64,000 bases of DNA from Arachidicoccus sp. BS20 (GTDB taxonomy: Bacteria > Bacteroidota > Bacteroidia > Chitinophagales > Chitinophagaceae), in contig NZ_CP015971.1 in NCBI RefSeq assembly GCF_001659705.1, forward strand, positions 2,235,029 through 2,299,028. The letters run 5' to 3'. Of this stretch, positions 43,441-52,568 are shown in pieces (position 1 is the stretch's first letter; every line of letters starts with the position of its first letter). Under the pieces are notes generated by a model. That model was given only the letters and a program-made list of their open reading frames with translations. It was not told the origin of the DNA and searched no databases. The translations under genes and the position numbers were made by a program.

Positions 43441-46400
43441 TTAAAAATGTAATTGTAACCCTATAGCCAGATTGCGTGTATTTGGATAGGCATTTCCGCT
43501 TCCGGTGCCCATTTCCGGATCCCACAATTTAAACGGACTCCAATACAGCAGATTTACTCCGTCAAAATAAATCCGGGCATCTTTAAACCCGCTATGCTTA
43601 AACAGTTTATTTGGAAGGTTATAGCCAAAATCCAATGTTTTAAACCGTATAAAAGAAACATCTCTCTTCCACCAGGTACTGCTAATATTGTTATTGGCAT
43701 TAGCAACATTGCCGTAACCAAGACGCGGATAAAATGGATGTACCGCATGATTTTCTTCTGTCCACCTATCAACAGTGTTAGCATATATATTGTTGTCTTC
43801 TGCACCAAAGAATGGGCTTCTGCCAATGCCATCCAGTATAATATCCGCTCCATGTGTTCCTTCAAAGAAAGCACTTAAATAAAAGTGTCCGTAATTGAAG
43901 TTAAAGCCAAAGCCAAAGGTTAACGGGGGCGTACTTCCGTGTCCGATATATGTAGCATCGTATTCATTAATAACCCCATCTCCGTTCAAATCTTTATACT
44001 TAATATCGCCGGGGCGAGGGTTACCACCCAATGGTGTCTGGTCGGCATGGTTATCAATCTGAGCCTGGCTTTGAAACAATCCTTCCGCTATGTACCCGTA
44101 ATCATTATTAATATCCTGTCCGCGGGGGTCCATATATGGTTCTTCATACGGCGCTGCGCCATTTTCCAATAATTTGTCTCTGTTATAAGTAAACGTTCCT
44201 CTGAATGATATGGATGATTTGCTTCCGAGTGAAATGGGCGATAATTCCACAGTCCCGTCAAATCCTCTGTTTAGTGTAATCCCATAATTACCATCAGGCT
44301 GGTATTGCAATCCGGCAAAGCCCGGGAAATTGTCTCTTGTTAAGAAAATTCCTGTACGGTATTTTTGAAACCAATCTATAACGAATGAGAGATTATTATT
44401 AAATGTTTTAAACTCCAATCCCACATCCTGGTCATGCGATTTTGCCCATTTTACATTTGTTCCATAATGACGTACATTCAGTCCATCGTAATTTACATTA
44501 TATGCCGGTGTTCCAAACTGAATACCCAATGCTGCATCTATAGTAGAAATATAGTCAAACCGTGTTCCGCCGATAGCTCCGGAATAACCATTTGAATAGC
44601 GTAATTTGAAAAACTGGAACACGTTGGAAAGCGGTTTCCAAAACTTTTCATTGGACAGCACCCAGCCAATACCTACCGAGGGGAAAAAACCATATCTGTT
44701 TTCTGGTGCGAATACCTGTGAACCGGTATATCCTGCATCAAATTCTGCTAAATATTTATCATTGTAAGAATAAGTTACCCTGCCCGCATAATTTTGCTGA
44801 CGGGTTGGTATCGCATCTTGATAATTACCGGCTGCCGGATTTGGCTGGCTTAACTGGCTGTAAACAATCATTGAATTAATACTGTGTAGTCCAAAATTTC
44901 TTTGCCAGGAAAGTTGCCCTTGTAAGGAAAATTGCCTGTCCTGTGAACTTCCGGAACTATAGCCCAATATTTCAGAACCTGAAACTATCTGTTCTAAGTT
45001 CAAGGAACCATCATCATTATATGGCTGAGCCTGATTGAGATAATAAACGCTTCTTTGCTTGGTACGGCTTTCATTATTGGCACTGTAAGTATCAAATGTG
45101 TATTGACCGTTTATTGAGAGTCCTTTGAACAAAAAACTTAAATCCTGCTCCAGCTTAACCGTACTGGCAATCTTAGACCCGAAAGATTCCTGGTAACCGG
45201 TTTGCGTAATGTTAGCCCAGGGATTAGGCGATGCTCCGCCATTCTCCGGCGCTCCTGCAACCAAATTACCGGGATACATGGCAGGAATGCGAACCGGGCT
45301 GGCATCCATTGCACTGGCAAATGCACTGGCAGCACCATTTCCCGGCTGGTTGGATTGCGTTATATAGCCGGTAATACCTAAAGAAAATTTAGTCGTCTTT
45401 GACCATTTCATATCTACATTCGATACAAAATTGTATCGCTGAAAACGTGTACCTGCGTCATAGTTTTGCAACCCATCGGTTTTTAGCAATGAAGATTCTT
45501 CATAATAGGAAACGGATGCATAGTATTGTGTATTTTCAGAGCCGCCGGTTGCGCTAAAGTTGAGGCGGCGGTTATGCGAAATTTTATTAAACAACAAATT
45601 AAGCCAATCTACATCAGGATATACGTAATGATTGGCTGTCGGCGATAAAGTACTGTCGATATAAGCTTGAGAATAATAAGGATCTTCGCCTGAAGCCGTC
45701 ATCGCTTCATTTTTAAGTTCCATATATGTCTTGGCATCCGCCATCTTCTGCTTTTTGGTAAACGCAGTTATACCCTCCATGTAATTGGTCATCAGGTTGA
45801 CTTTTTGCACTTTACCTCGTTTGGTATTAATAATGATGACGCCATTCGCGCCCAAAGCTCCGTACACAGCCGTTGCAGAAGCATCTTTTAATACGGTAAA
45901 CGATTCAACGTCTTCAGGGTCAAAGTCATTAACGCTTCGTCCCTGCACACCATCAATAATTACCAGCGGACTTGCACTGTTATCGCCAAATGTAGAGATG
46001 CCCCGAATCCATATATCCGCTGCGTTACTGCCGGGTAGTCCGGAACGCTGGACCCCGACCACACCTGAGATGCGACCAGCCAACATCGTGTTTAGATTTG
46101 CCACCGGTTGCTTAAGCTCTTCGACATTTACTGAAGATTGCGCACCTACGAGTGTTATCTTTTTTTGCTTTCCATATCCTACGATGGCGACATCGTTCAG
46201 ACTCCCTACAGAAGGAGTTAAAACAATTGCATAATCTATTATATTGGAGAATTGCCATTTGTAGGAATTATAACCAACATATGAAGCCGATAGTGAATCT
46301 CCTTTTACAGCATTTATCTGGAATTTGCCAAGACTGTCCGACAAAACGTGTTCATTTGTATTCAGGTTGCTGACTTCAACACCTTTTAATACATTGTTCA

Positions 46401-46542
46401 GTTCATCTTTAATAGTTCCGGTAATAACCGTTTGCTGTCGCGAATTGTTAGCCTGTTTATTTTGTGCAATCAATTTGGAGGCGATAAGCACAATAGCAAA
46501 AATGAAAATAATTCTTGTTAAGAATCGAAGCCTTTGATTCAT
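43441..46542 (-). CDS. SusC/RagA-family TonB-dependent receptor, no STN domain (PUL 3)
   Basis: A 1033-residue receptor with signal peptide (ending ASKLIAQ), CarboxypepD_reg-like domain (VITGTIKDELNNVLKGVEV), plug (VAIVGYGKQKKITLVGAQS, VLKDASATAVYGALGANGV) and a barrel ending LAIGLQLHF. It lacks the N-terminal STN domain found in the other two SusCs here, and no FecR or sigma gene is linked. A histidine kinase and response regulator are encoded divergently instead, so control is by the two-component system (inference). The CarboxypepD-like domain has extra residues before the plug, as is usual for SusC. Confidence 0.95.
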   Translation of the reverse strand: MNQRLRFLTRIIFIFAIVLIASKLIAQNKQANNSRQQTVITGTIKDELNNVLKGVEVSNLNTNEHVLSDSLGKFQINAVKGDSLSASYVGYNSYKWQFSNIIDYAIVLTPSVGSLNDVAIVGYGKQKKITLVGAQSSVNVEELKQPVANLNTMLAGRISGVVGVQRSGLPGSNAADIWIRGISTFGDNSASPLVIIDGVQGRSVNDFDPEDVESFTVLKDASATAVYGALGANGVIIINTKRGKVQKVNLMTNYMEGITAFTKKQKMADAKTYMELKNEAMTASGEDPYYSQAYIDSTLSPTANHYVYPDVDWLNLLFNKISHNRRLNFSATGGSENTQYYASVSYYEESSLLKTDGLQNYDAGTRFQRYNFVSNVDMKWSKTTKFSLGITGYITQSNQPGNGAASAFASAMDASPVRIPAMYPGNLVAGAPENGGASPNPWANITQTGYQESFGSKIASTVKLEQDLSFLFKGLSINGQYTFDTYSANNESRTKQRSVYYLNQAQPYNDDGSLNLEQIVSGSEILGYSSGSSQDRQFSLQGQLSWQRNFGLHSINSMIVYSQLSQPNPAAGNYQDAIPTRQQNYAGRVTYSYNDKYLAEFDAGYTGSQVFAPENRYGFFPSVGIGWVLSNEKFWKPLSNVFQFFKLRYSNGYSGAIGGTRFDYISTIDAALGIQFGTPAYNVNYDGLNVRHYGTNVKWAKSHDQDVGLEFKTFNNNLSFVIDWFQKYRTGIFLTRDNFPGFAGLQYQPDGNYGITLNRGFDGTVELSPISLGSKSSISFRGTFTYNRDKLLENGAAPYEEPYMDPRGQDINNDYGYIAEGLFQSQAQIDNHADQTPLGGNPRPGDIKYKDLNGDGVINEYDATYIGHGSTPPLTFGFGFNFNYGHFYLSAFFEGTHGADIILDGIGRSPFFGAEDNNIYANTVDRWTEENHAVHPFYPRLGYGNVANANNNISSTWWKRDVSFIRFKTLDFGYNLPNKLFKHSGFKDARIYFDGVNLLYWSPFKLWDPEMGTGSGNAYPNTRNLAIGLQLHF

Positions 46543-46621
46543 AATTGTACTTTTTTTTAGTATTTAGGATTATTTAGCGACAGTTAATTAACCTGTCATT
46601 AAGATTTACTCATAACAGAGG

Positions 46622-46648
46622 CAAATTTATTCAGCAAGTACATAGCAA
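46622..46648 (-). promoter_or_regulatory. Candidate promoter of the PUL 3 susC operon
   Basis: On the minus strand TAAATTTG (46629-46622) matches the Bacteroidota -7 consensus TAnnTTTG, with a CTTG at 46648-46645 about 16 bp further upstream. It is placed between the susC start (46542) and the AGATTAA repeats, as expected for an activator-driven promoter. Confidence 0.35.
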
Positions 46649-46660
46649 GTTGATAACAAG

Positions 46661-46689
46661 AGATTAACGGAAGATTAATAAAAGATTAA
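46661..46689. promoter_or_regulatory. Three AGATTAA direct repeats, likely response-regulator operator
   Basis: AGATTAA occurs at 46661-46667, 46672-46678 and 46683-46689, at exactly 11-bp intervals, in the 202-bp divergent gap between susC and the histidine kinase gene. A fourth copy is at 46737-46743, just before the kinase ATG. Regularly phased direct repeats are how OmpR/PhoB-type regulators bind (established for the family). The adjacent regulator gene is of that type. Confidence 0.6.
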
Positions 46690-46744
46690 TCTTTTTGTTA
46701 AAAAAAATGCAAGTAATATCTTTATTCAATCAACTTAGATTAAT

Positions 46745-48187
46745 ATGTCTCCAAGGTCAATCCATTTATATAAAGTCATTGCAATAGTTAGTTTTTTAAT
46801 ACTATTCTCAGTACAATTTTTTCTGGTATATAATACCTACAGATTGAAGAACGACCAGTATTTCATCACTGAATCAAAATTGATATATAAACAATATTAT
46901 AACAGCATACACGAGGACAAGCTCTATCCCGGAGCGCAAAAAGTAATAGACAGTATCATTTACCCAAGAATGCATACCCTTGAATATTTACACAATAATG
47001 ATACAGCGGCATTTAATGCTTTGAAGTACAAATTGTGCGACAGTATTTTCAGAAGCCTTAGGCTGCATAGCACGATGGACAGTCTTTTTAAGATAATTGT
47101 TACCCAAAACCATTTGGATACGGACCTTCGATATCTTTTGGTCATTTCGAAATTCAGCGTTCAATTTACTAAAGGTCATTATGTGCCTCTTTACATAGCC
47201 GGAGAAAAGGAGAACTTTCAATATAATACGGCTCAACTGCCGGAAGGAATAGCTATTGCCGGCGAACTGAATACCCCAAATAAGCAAAATTTAATTTCCG
47301 CATTAGACGTAAGCGCCCCCGAAAATTACACTTACGAACTATCTTTTAGTTTATTCGTGGACTCGCCAAACAGGAACATGGTAATTATTTACCGGATGCT
47401 TCCGGTTTTCCTGTTATCCACCTTCTCGATTATATTAATGTTCATTATCTATTTCTATACTTTTCGCAATTGGCTCAAACAGAAAAAGCTGTCTGAAATG
47501 AAAACCGATTTTGTCAATAGTATAAGGCATGAGTTCAATACGCCACTGTCCACCATAATTGTTGCAAACAGGAATCTCGAAAACGAAGAGATTATCATAA
47601 ATAATGAAGAAATATTTTCCCTGACCAAAATCATCAGCCGGCAATCACAAAGGCTGAAAACGCTTTTCGACAAAGTGATTGATATCGCCATTATAGATGA
47701 AGCCGCATTAAACAAAAAAGAATATCTGCTCATCAATGTAATTGAAGAAATAATCCAGGATTATCAATTAGTCATCATGGATGACAATGTTTCGATTACA
47801 TTAAATAAAAGCGAAGTAAATCCCAAAGTAGTAATCGATAAATTCCGGTTTACAACCATGCTCGTAAATATTATCGAGAATGCAATCAAATACAATAAAA
47901 GCATTATCAAGAAGGTAAATATAAGCCTTTCTGTATTAGAAAAATACATTGAAATAGCCATTAGTGACAACGGCATAGGAATGCCCAAAAAAGTAATAAA
48001 CCACATTTTCAATAAGTTTTACCAAAACAAAAACAAAGATTTTAAAATAGTAAGCGGACTCGGTCTGGGATTATTTTATACCATGCAGGGAATACGGGCG
48101 CACGGATGGGAAATAAAAGTAGAAAGCGAGGATAAAATCGGAAGCAGATTTATCATTTATATACCAAACACTAAAAATAAAAACTGA
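46745..48187 (+). CDS. Membrane sensor histidine kinase (PUL 3)
   Basis: A 480-residue kinase. Membrane helix 1 lies at about 9-30, a periplasmic sensor of about 185 residues with no family I recognise follows, and helix 2 is at about 218-240 (MLPVFLLSTFSIILMFIIYF). HisKA has the phospho-acceptor His in SIRHEFNTPLSTI, the N box is NIIENAIKYNK, G1 is ISDNGIGMP and G2 is SGLGLGLFYTMQG. It is an ordinary two-component kinase, not the giant hybrid (HTCS) type common in gut Bacteroides. It phosphorylates the regulator encoded 14 bp downstream and is transcribed divergently from susC. Confidence 0.93.
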   Translation: MSPRSIHLYKVIAIVSFLILFSVQFFLVYNTYRLKNDQYFITESKLIYKQYYNSIHEDKLYPGAQKVIDSIIYPRMHTLEYLHNNDTAAFNALKYKLCDSIFRSLRLHSTMDSLFKIIVTQNHLDTDLRYLLVISKFSVQFTKGHYVPLYIAGEKENFQYNTAQLPEGIAIAGELNTPNKQNLISALDVSAPENYTYELSFSLFVDSPNRNMVIIYRMLPVFLLSTFSIILMFIIYFYTFRNWLKQKKLSEMKTDFVNSIRHEFNTPLSTIIVANRNLENEEIIINNEEIFSLTKIISRQSQRLKTLFDKVIDIAIIDEAALNKKEYLLINVIEEIIQDYQLVIMDDNVSITLNKSEVNPKVVIDKFRFTTMLVNIIENAIKYNKSIIKKVNISLSVLEKYIEIAISDNGIGMPKKVINHIFNKFYQNKNKDFKIVSGLGLGLFYTMQGIRAHGWEIKVESEDKIGSRFIIYIPNTKNKN

Positions 48188-48201
48188 TAAAATAAACAAA
48201 A

Positions 48202-48945
48202 ATGAAACAGAAAATACTTTTTGTAGAAGACCAGCTGGACCTTGGCAACGTGGTTAAACGTTATCTGGAGCGTACAAAATTTGAAGTATCCTGGTGTACG
48301 GATGGCGAAAGTGCATTTGAACTCTTCAAAACAGAGAGCGATGCTTTTGATATATTGGTCATAGACGTTCAACTTCCAGGAATGGATGGATTTGATTTGG
48401 CTGAAAAAATAATAAACATCGACAGCAATATTCCATTTCTTTTTGTAACGGCACGCAACGACAAAGCAGATCGTATTCAGGGGCTACAAATCGGAGCCGC
48501 CGATTATATCAGCAAGCCTTTTGATATAGACGAAGTGATATTAAGGATTAAAAATATTATGAAACGAAATATCCTTCCGGTCAAAAATGTGGAAGTAGCT
48601 TCTGAAATCTCTATCGGAGATATCAGGCTGCTAAAAAATTCGTTTAAGCTTTATGTTGGAGACAAACACGAGTCTATGCTTACTGTACGTGAGGTTGAGC
48701 TTCTTGAGTATCTGTGCAACCATCCGGGACAGGTACTAAAAAGAGAAGATATTCTCGTACACCTTTGGGGAGAGAACGATTATTTTCTCGGGCGCAGTTT
48801 GAATGTATTTATTTGCAGATTGCGTAAACTATTAAAAGTGTCGAATTACCTAAGCATCGAAAGTGTGTATGGAGTAGGTTTTGTCCTAAATGTAAAAAAT
48901 TCAATACAAGCAACCTCAAAAGCCTCAACGGAACAGTACGGATAA
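48202..48945 (+). CDS. OmpR/PhoB-type response regulator (PUL 3)
   Basis: A 247-residue regulator. The receiver domain has acidic residues FVEDQLD, phospho-acceptor Asp55 (LVIDVQLPG) and Lys105 (YISKPF). A winged-helix DNA-binding domain follows at about 140-235 (LTVREVELLEYLCNHPGQVL, SLNVFICRLRKLLK). It is the output of the kinase encoded just upstream and is expected to bind the AGATTAA repeats at 46661-46689. No gene follows in this direction for more than 7 kb. Confidence 0.95.
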   Translation: MKQKILFVEDQLDLGNVVKRYLERTKFEVSWCTDGESAFELFKTESDAFDILVIDVQLPGMDGFDLAEKIINIDSNIPFLFVTARNDKADRIQGLQIGAADYISKPFDIDEVILRIKNIMKRNILPVKNVEVASEISIGDIRLLKNSFKLYVGDKHESMLTVREVELLEYLCNHPGQVLKREDILVHLWGENDYFLGRSLNVFICRLRKLLKVSNYLSIESVYGVGFVLNVKNSIQATSKASTEQYG

Positions 48946-49048
48946 TTTAGATGATTACAGTGTCGCTGGATTTTTATGTTGTTATCTCGCAATGTATATT
49001 GACCGGCTATTTGGTAGCAATAAAATACACTTAAGTATTTTTTCAAAA

Positions 49049-50057
49049 TTATATTAGATTAATTAGGAAAGGTTTAAAGTTGATGAGTAAATCTTTGCCT
49101 ACGGCGTTCAATATGAGTTTAACGGAGTAGAACAAGCGTTGTTCAGTGTCTCGTAATCCTCGGGGGCAATCCATCTTGCTTTTACTTCTTTCCACAGTCA
49201 TTCAATAATATTCAGATGTGGTAGATACGGTGGAAGAAAGAAGATAAATAAATTCCCTTTTGCCCAAATAGTTTGCATCGCTTTCATTTCTTTGACTGAT
49301 GGGTTTTTGCATTGTCCAACACAATTACAGTGTGCTTTTGAACGGTCAATGACAAAAGGTCTAATTGTTCTATTACAAAATCGGAGTTGATATTTTCACT
49401 TGTTGTTTGATAAACAAAGCGATTGTCCCTCGATAATATTCCAAAACAGTTGATATGGCTGCTTTTGGAAGATTTAATGGCAATATTCTCTTCTTTAAAC
49501 TGCTATCCGAAAGGCACATATCCCTCTTTGGATATTTGTATCTCATCTCCATAATACAAGTCTATTTCGCCTTCGTACTTCTGTGTTCCAACAGTTGTAA
49601 CTGTTTTACTTTGGCTTCATAATAAACGAGGTCGCACTTACCCTTTGAACACTTCCTTATTCGTTTGTAACGGCAGTGATGAGTTTTAAAAAACGCGTCA
49701 ACGTTACCAAGTTCATTGTCCTGCCGATATTTTCTTCGATAATCTTTTGGGCTTGCGACAATCGCTGAACGGACAATGGATATGTCTTCTTCTTGTAAAA
49801 TCCGCTTCCGACCTTGTCCCGAACGGGTTTGCAGACCAGCGATACCGGCTGCTTCAAAATGGTTAATCCAATTATTGACACTCATTTCGCAACTGCCAAC
49901 AATAAGATCAATTTCTTTTGATGTATATCCCTCCAATTTTAAAAGAACTATTTGACAGCGCTTCCGATACTATGCGATTTGCCTTTTTGTATCCCTGCTC
50001 TAAAGCGCCTTTTGTATCCGATGATACCGAATATTTTCTTTACTGGTCTTGACACAT
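49049..50057 (-). pseudogene. Decayed IS630-family transposase
   Basis: Pieces of one transposase occur in different frames. They are an N-terminal GIQKGKSHS, then RCQIVLLKLEGYTSKEIDL with the HTH NNWINHFEAAGIAGLQTRSG (about 49562-49990), then DDE-domain pieces YYGDEIQISKEGYVPFG, VIVLDNAKTHQS, and FLPPYLPHLNIIE followed by a stop where IS630 enzymes read RLW. The C-terminus is NAVGKDLLINF. At least three frameshifts and two in-frame stops make it inactive. No terminal inverted repeats were found by eye. Apart from this, 48946-50223 contains nothing recognisable. Confidence 0.88.
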
Positions 50058-50223
50058 ATTCTTTAACATAAAATTTAACTTTATTTTGCTGATATACTTA
50101 TTACCAATTAATTGACATTTAGCAAGGGGAATGAATAAGTCAGATGATTGATTCATGATGTAATAAAATATAGCTCAATCCTTCATGGGATTATTTGCTA
50201 TTGGAAAATCAGTTGAAATTAAA

Positions 50224-52527
50224 TCATCTATAATTGACCTGCCAAATATTTCTTCCGGGTGTTACATTTTTGATTAGCCAAAAATTACCGGCAGGTATAG
50301 CAACAATTCTTTTCCCGTTTCGGAGAAGCTCATCAGAAGTTCTGTGGCGGGGCAAATAAACTATACCGTGAGTATTAGCCGGTAAGCGAGTCTCCAGATG
50401 AAAAGATTTTACATTTTGACTAAAAGAAACTTCAACACGTCCTCTTAAAGTCGCAACCTTTAGTGTCGCACGATTCAATGTTCCGGGTTGTGGCTTTATC
50501 TGCACGGTACCGAATGCGGGTGTCAAAGGCGTTACGCCCATGAGTTTTCTGACGATAATGTTTGCCGGTGCACTGCCCCAAGCATGTCCCCAATCTTCAT
50601 TTCCTTTAAACTCCATATCCCAGGCTTCGGTTGTCATAGTTGCGCCTGTGCGAATCATGTTATACCAGCTGCGTTTCTCCATTGAGGTTAAAAGTTTCAA
50701 TGCGTAATCAGGATCATCAGCGCTGTATAAAGCATCTAACAAAAACTGTGCGCCGTACACGCTGCAAGCCATTCCTCTTGACTGAATGAAAGAAAGCACT
50801 TTTGACTTGTTTTTATCGGGAACCAAACCAAAAGCAAGTGCCATCATATTGGCATGTAAAGAACTGTGCATTGTTCCTTCTCCGTCTTTTATAGTTCCGG
50901 CAACAGAATCAATAAAACTGTGCTGAAATGCTCGTTTTACTTTCTCTGCTTCTTTCTTATAAAATTCTGCATCTCCTTTTTTTCCTATGGCGGCTGCCAG
51001 ATTCTGCATGCAGACTAATGCCCGATAATGAAACGCATTAACCACGGAATTGTAATCAGTAAACACAAAACCATCGGTTTCGCCTTGTGCAGACGGAGCT
51101 AACCCTACACCGCCTTTTTGAGGCCAATCCACAATATCTCTTATTGCTGTTTTACCGTCAAAATTTATCAAGTGAAGGGATCTGGCAAAACTGCTGTCCT
51201 GTTTACCTGTTCGTGTGCTGATTAACCCGTCAGAACGCGCCAATGCCAGCAATGTTTTAGGTTTTAATTCTTCATAAATATTTTCTACCGCACGTATATC
51301 GCCTGAATACATATAATCATTCCATGCAATCAACAAATTTTGTAATGACCATTCTGTGGGCCATGTGGCATGATAAACAAGATATTCCATAGAGCGCTTG
51401 GCTATGTTATATTCCGCATCCGATGCGTAATATGATAGCTGGTTAATGAGCGCATCGGCTTCATAAGGCGTACGTTCTCTGTCGCCGTCAATATACAAAC
51501 CTGTAAAACTTGTGGCTTTCATCGTGTATTTACACAAATCCCACACTTTATTCAGTATTGTATCCGAGCTTTCAAATTCAGTGGCAGTATCATTAAAAAT
51601 GTAGTTGACTGCATAACGCTGTGATTTAATAATTTTAACGTTCGCATTATTTTCTGTTTCTACATATCTAAAAGGCATTACTTCTCCAATATATTCAGGC
51701 ATGTGTATGGCTCTGGGTCCTGTATTAAGTTTGTTTGGTGCAAACGCCGGGAAATAGTAATGTTTCCCTTTTTTTAAGGGAAGAATCAATTGTCTGTAAC
51801 GAATTTCGCCCTTTGGTTTTCTATCCACACTTCCGCTTTGGTCAACCGCTTCGCCCACGTAAATGCGCAATGTGTCTTGTTCGTCCTTTGCCTTTACCAA
51901 TAGTCTCAATTGACCGAACGCATCTTTCCCAAAATCGTAAAGCTCGTTGCCGCTGTTCAGCCGTTTCCTGAGGAATGGTTGCTGCACCGATTTTACTATC
52001 GGTGTATAAGGCGTTTGATAAGGCTTTAATATGCTGTCTGTAAGAAATGAAGATGTTTTTGAGAACTCCGATGACGAACCGGTATTGTCCCATATTTTTA
52101 CTTTCCAATAATAAACCGTATTCGGCAATAGCTTCTTTCCGTTATATGGAATTCCCGATTGCAGGTTAGAAATTATTTTGCCGGAATTCCATACATTTCC
52201 AATACCATGTTTGAGTTTCCGTGCAGAAGATGCTACCAATACTTGATACGCTGTTTGACAAGCGCCTTGTTTATCACTGTTCATCATCCATGAGAACCAA
52301 GGCTCAGAACTTGTGATACGGGCAGTTTGGCAATCATTCATCTTACTCGCCTGTTCTAAACTTTCTTTGACTTCAAAGCCGTTTTTCCATACTTTATCTG
52401 TATTCTGCAAAAGGTCTACACGTAAATCTGTCGGAATGGCTGCACTCTGTGCGTTTGCATCTACTGCTGTAATCAATGCAAATAATAATGATAAAAAACT
52501 TCCAAATATCTTATGAGAAAAAATCAT
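50224..52527 (-). CDS. GH78-type alpha-L-rhamnosidase
   Basis: A 767-residue secreted enzyme with signal peptide ending AVDANAQ. The N-terminal fibronectin-like domain is typical of GH78 (TAYQVLVASSARKLKHGIGN, YYWKVKIWDNTGSSSEFSKT). The (alpha/alpha)6 barrel carries the GDRERTPYEADALINQ block with the general-acid Glu, and EWSLQNLLIAWNDYM. A C-terminal beta-sandwich (FGTVQIKPQPGTLNRATLKV) completes the family layout. It should remove terminal alpha-rhamnose from rhamnogalacturonan or similar. It is the last gene of a three-gene minus-strand set with the six-hairpin and GH28 genes. Confidence 0.9.
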   Translation of the reverse strand: MIFSHKIFGSFLSLLFALITAVDANAQSAAIPTDLRVDLLQNTDKVWKNGFEVKESLEQASKMNDCQTARITSSEPWFSWMMNSDKQGACQTAYQVLVASSARKLKHGIGNVWNSGKIISNLQSGIPYNGKKLLPNTVYYWKVKIWDNTGSSSEFSKTSSFLTDSILKPYQTPYTPIVKSVQQPFLRKRLNSGNELYDFGKDAFGQLRLLVKAKDEQDTLRIYVGEAVDQSGSVDRKPKGEIRYRQLILPLKKGKHYYFPAFAPNKLNTGPRAIHMPEYIGEVMPFRYVETENNANVKIIKSQRYAVNYIFNDTATEFESSDTILNKVWDLCKYTMKATSFTGLYIDGDRERTPYEADALINQLSYYASDAEYNIAKRSMEYLVYHATWPTEWSLQNLLIAWNDYMYSGDIRAVENIYEELKPKTLLALARSDGLISTRTGKQDSSFARSLHLINFDGKTAIRDIVDWPQKGGVGLAPSAQGETDGFVFTDYNSVVNAFHYRALVCMQNLAAAIGKKGDAEFYKKEAEKVKRAFQHSFIDSVAGTIKDGEGTMHSSLHANMMALAFGLVPDKNKSKVLSFIQSRGMACSVYGAQFLLDALYSADDPDYALKLLTSMEKRSWYNMIRTGATMTTEAWDMEFKGNEDWGHAWGSAPANIIVRKLMGVTPLTPAFGTVQIKPQPGTLNRATLKVATLRGRVEVSFSQNVKSFHLETRLPANTHGIVYLPRHRTSDELLRNGKRIVAIPAGNFWLIKNVTPGRNIWQVNYR

Positions 52528-52568
52528 CCTTAAGTTTTAAGAAATTTATGCAACTTGAATAATTTTAG

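Noticed and set aside
43554-43874. A 106-residue minus-strand frame within the PUL 3 susC
   Set aside because: It overlaps the C-terminal barrel region of SusC in another frame and shows no family features.
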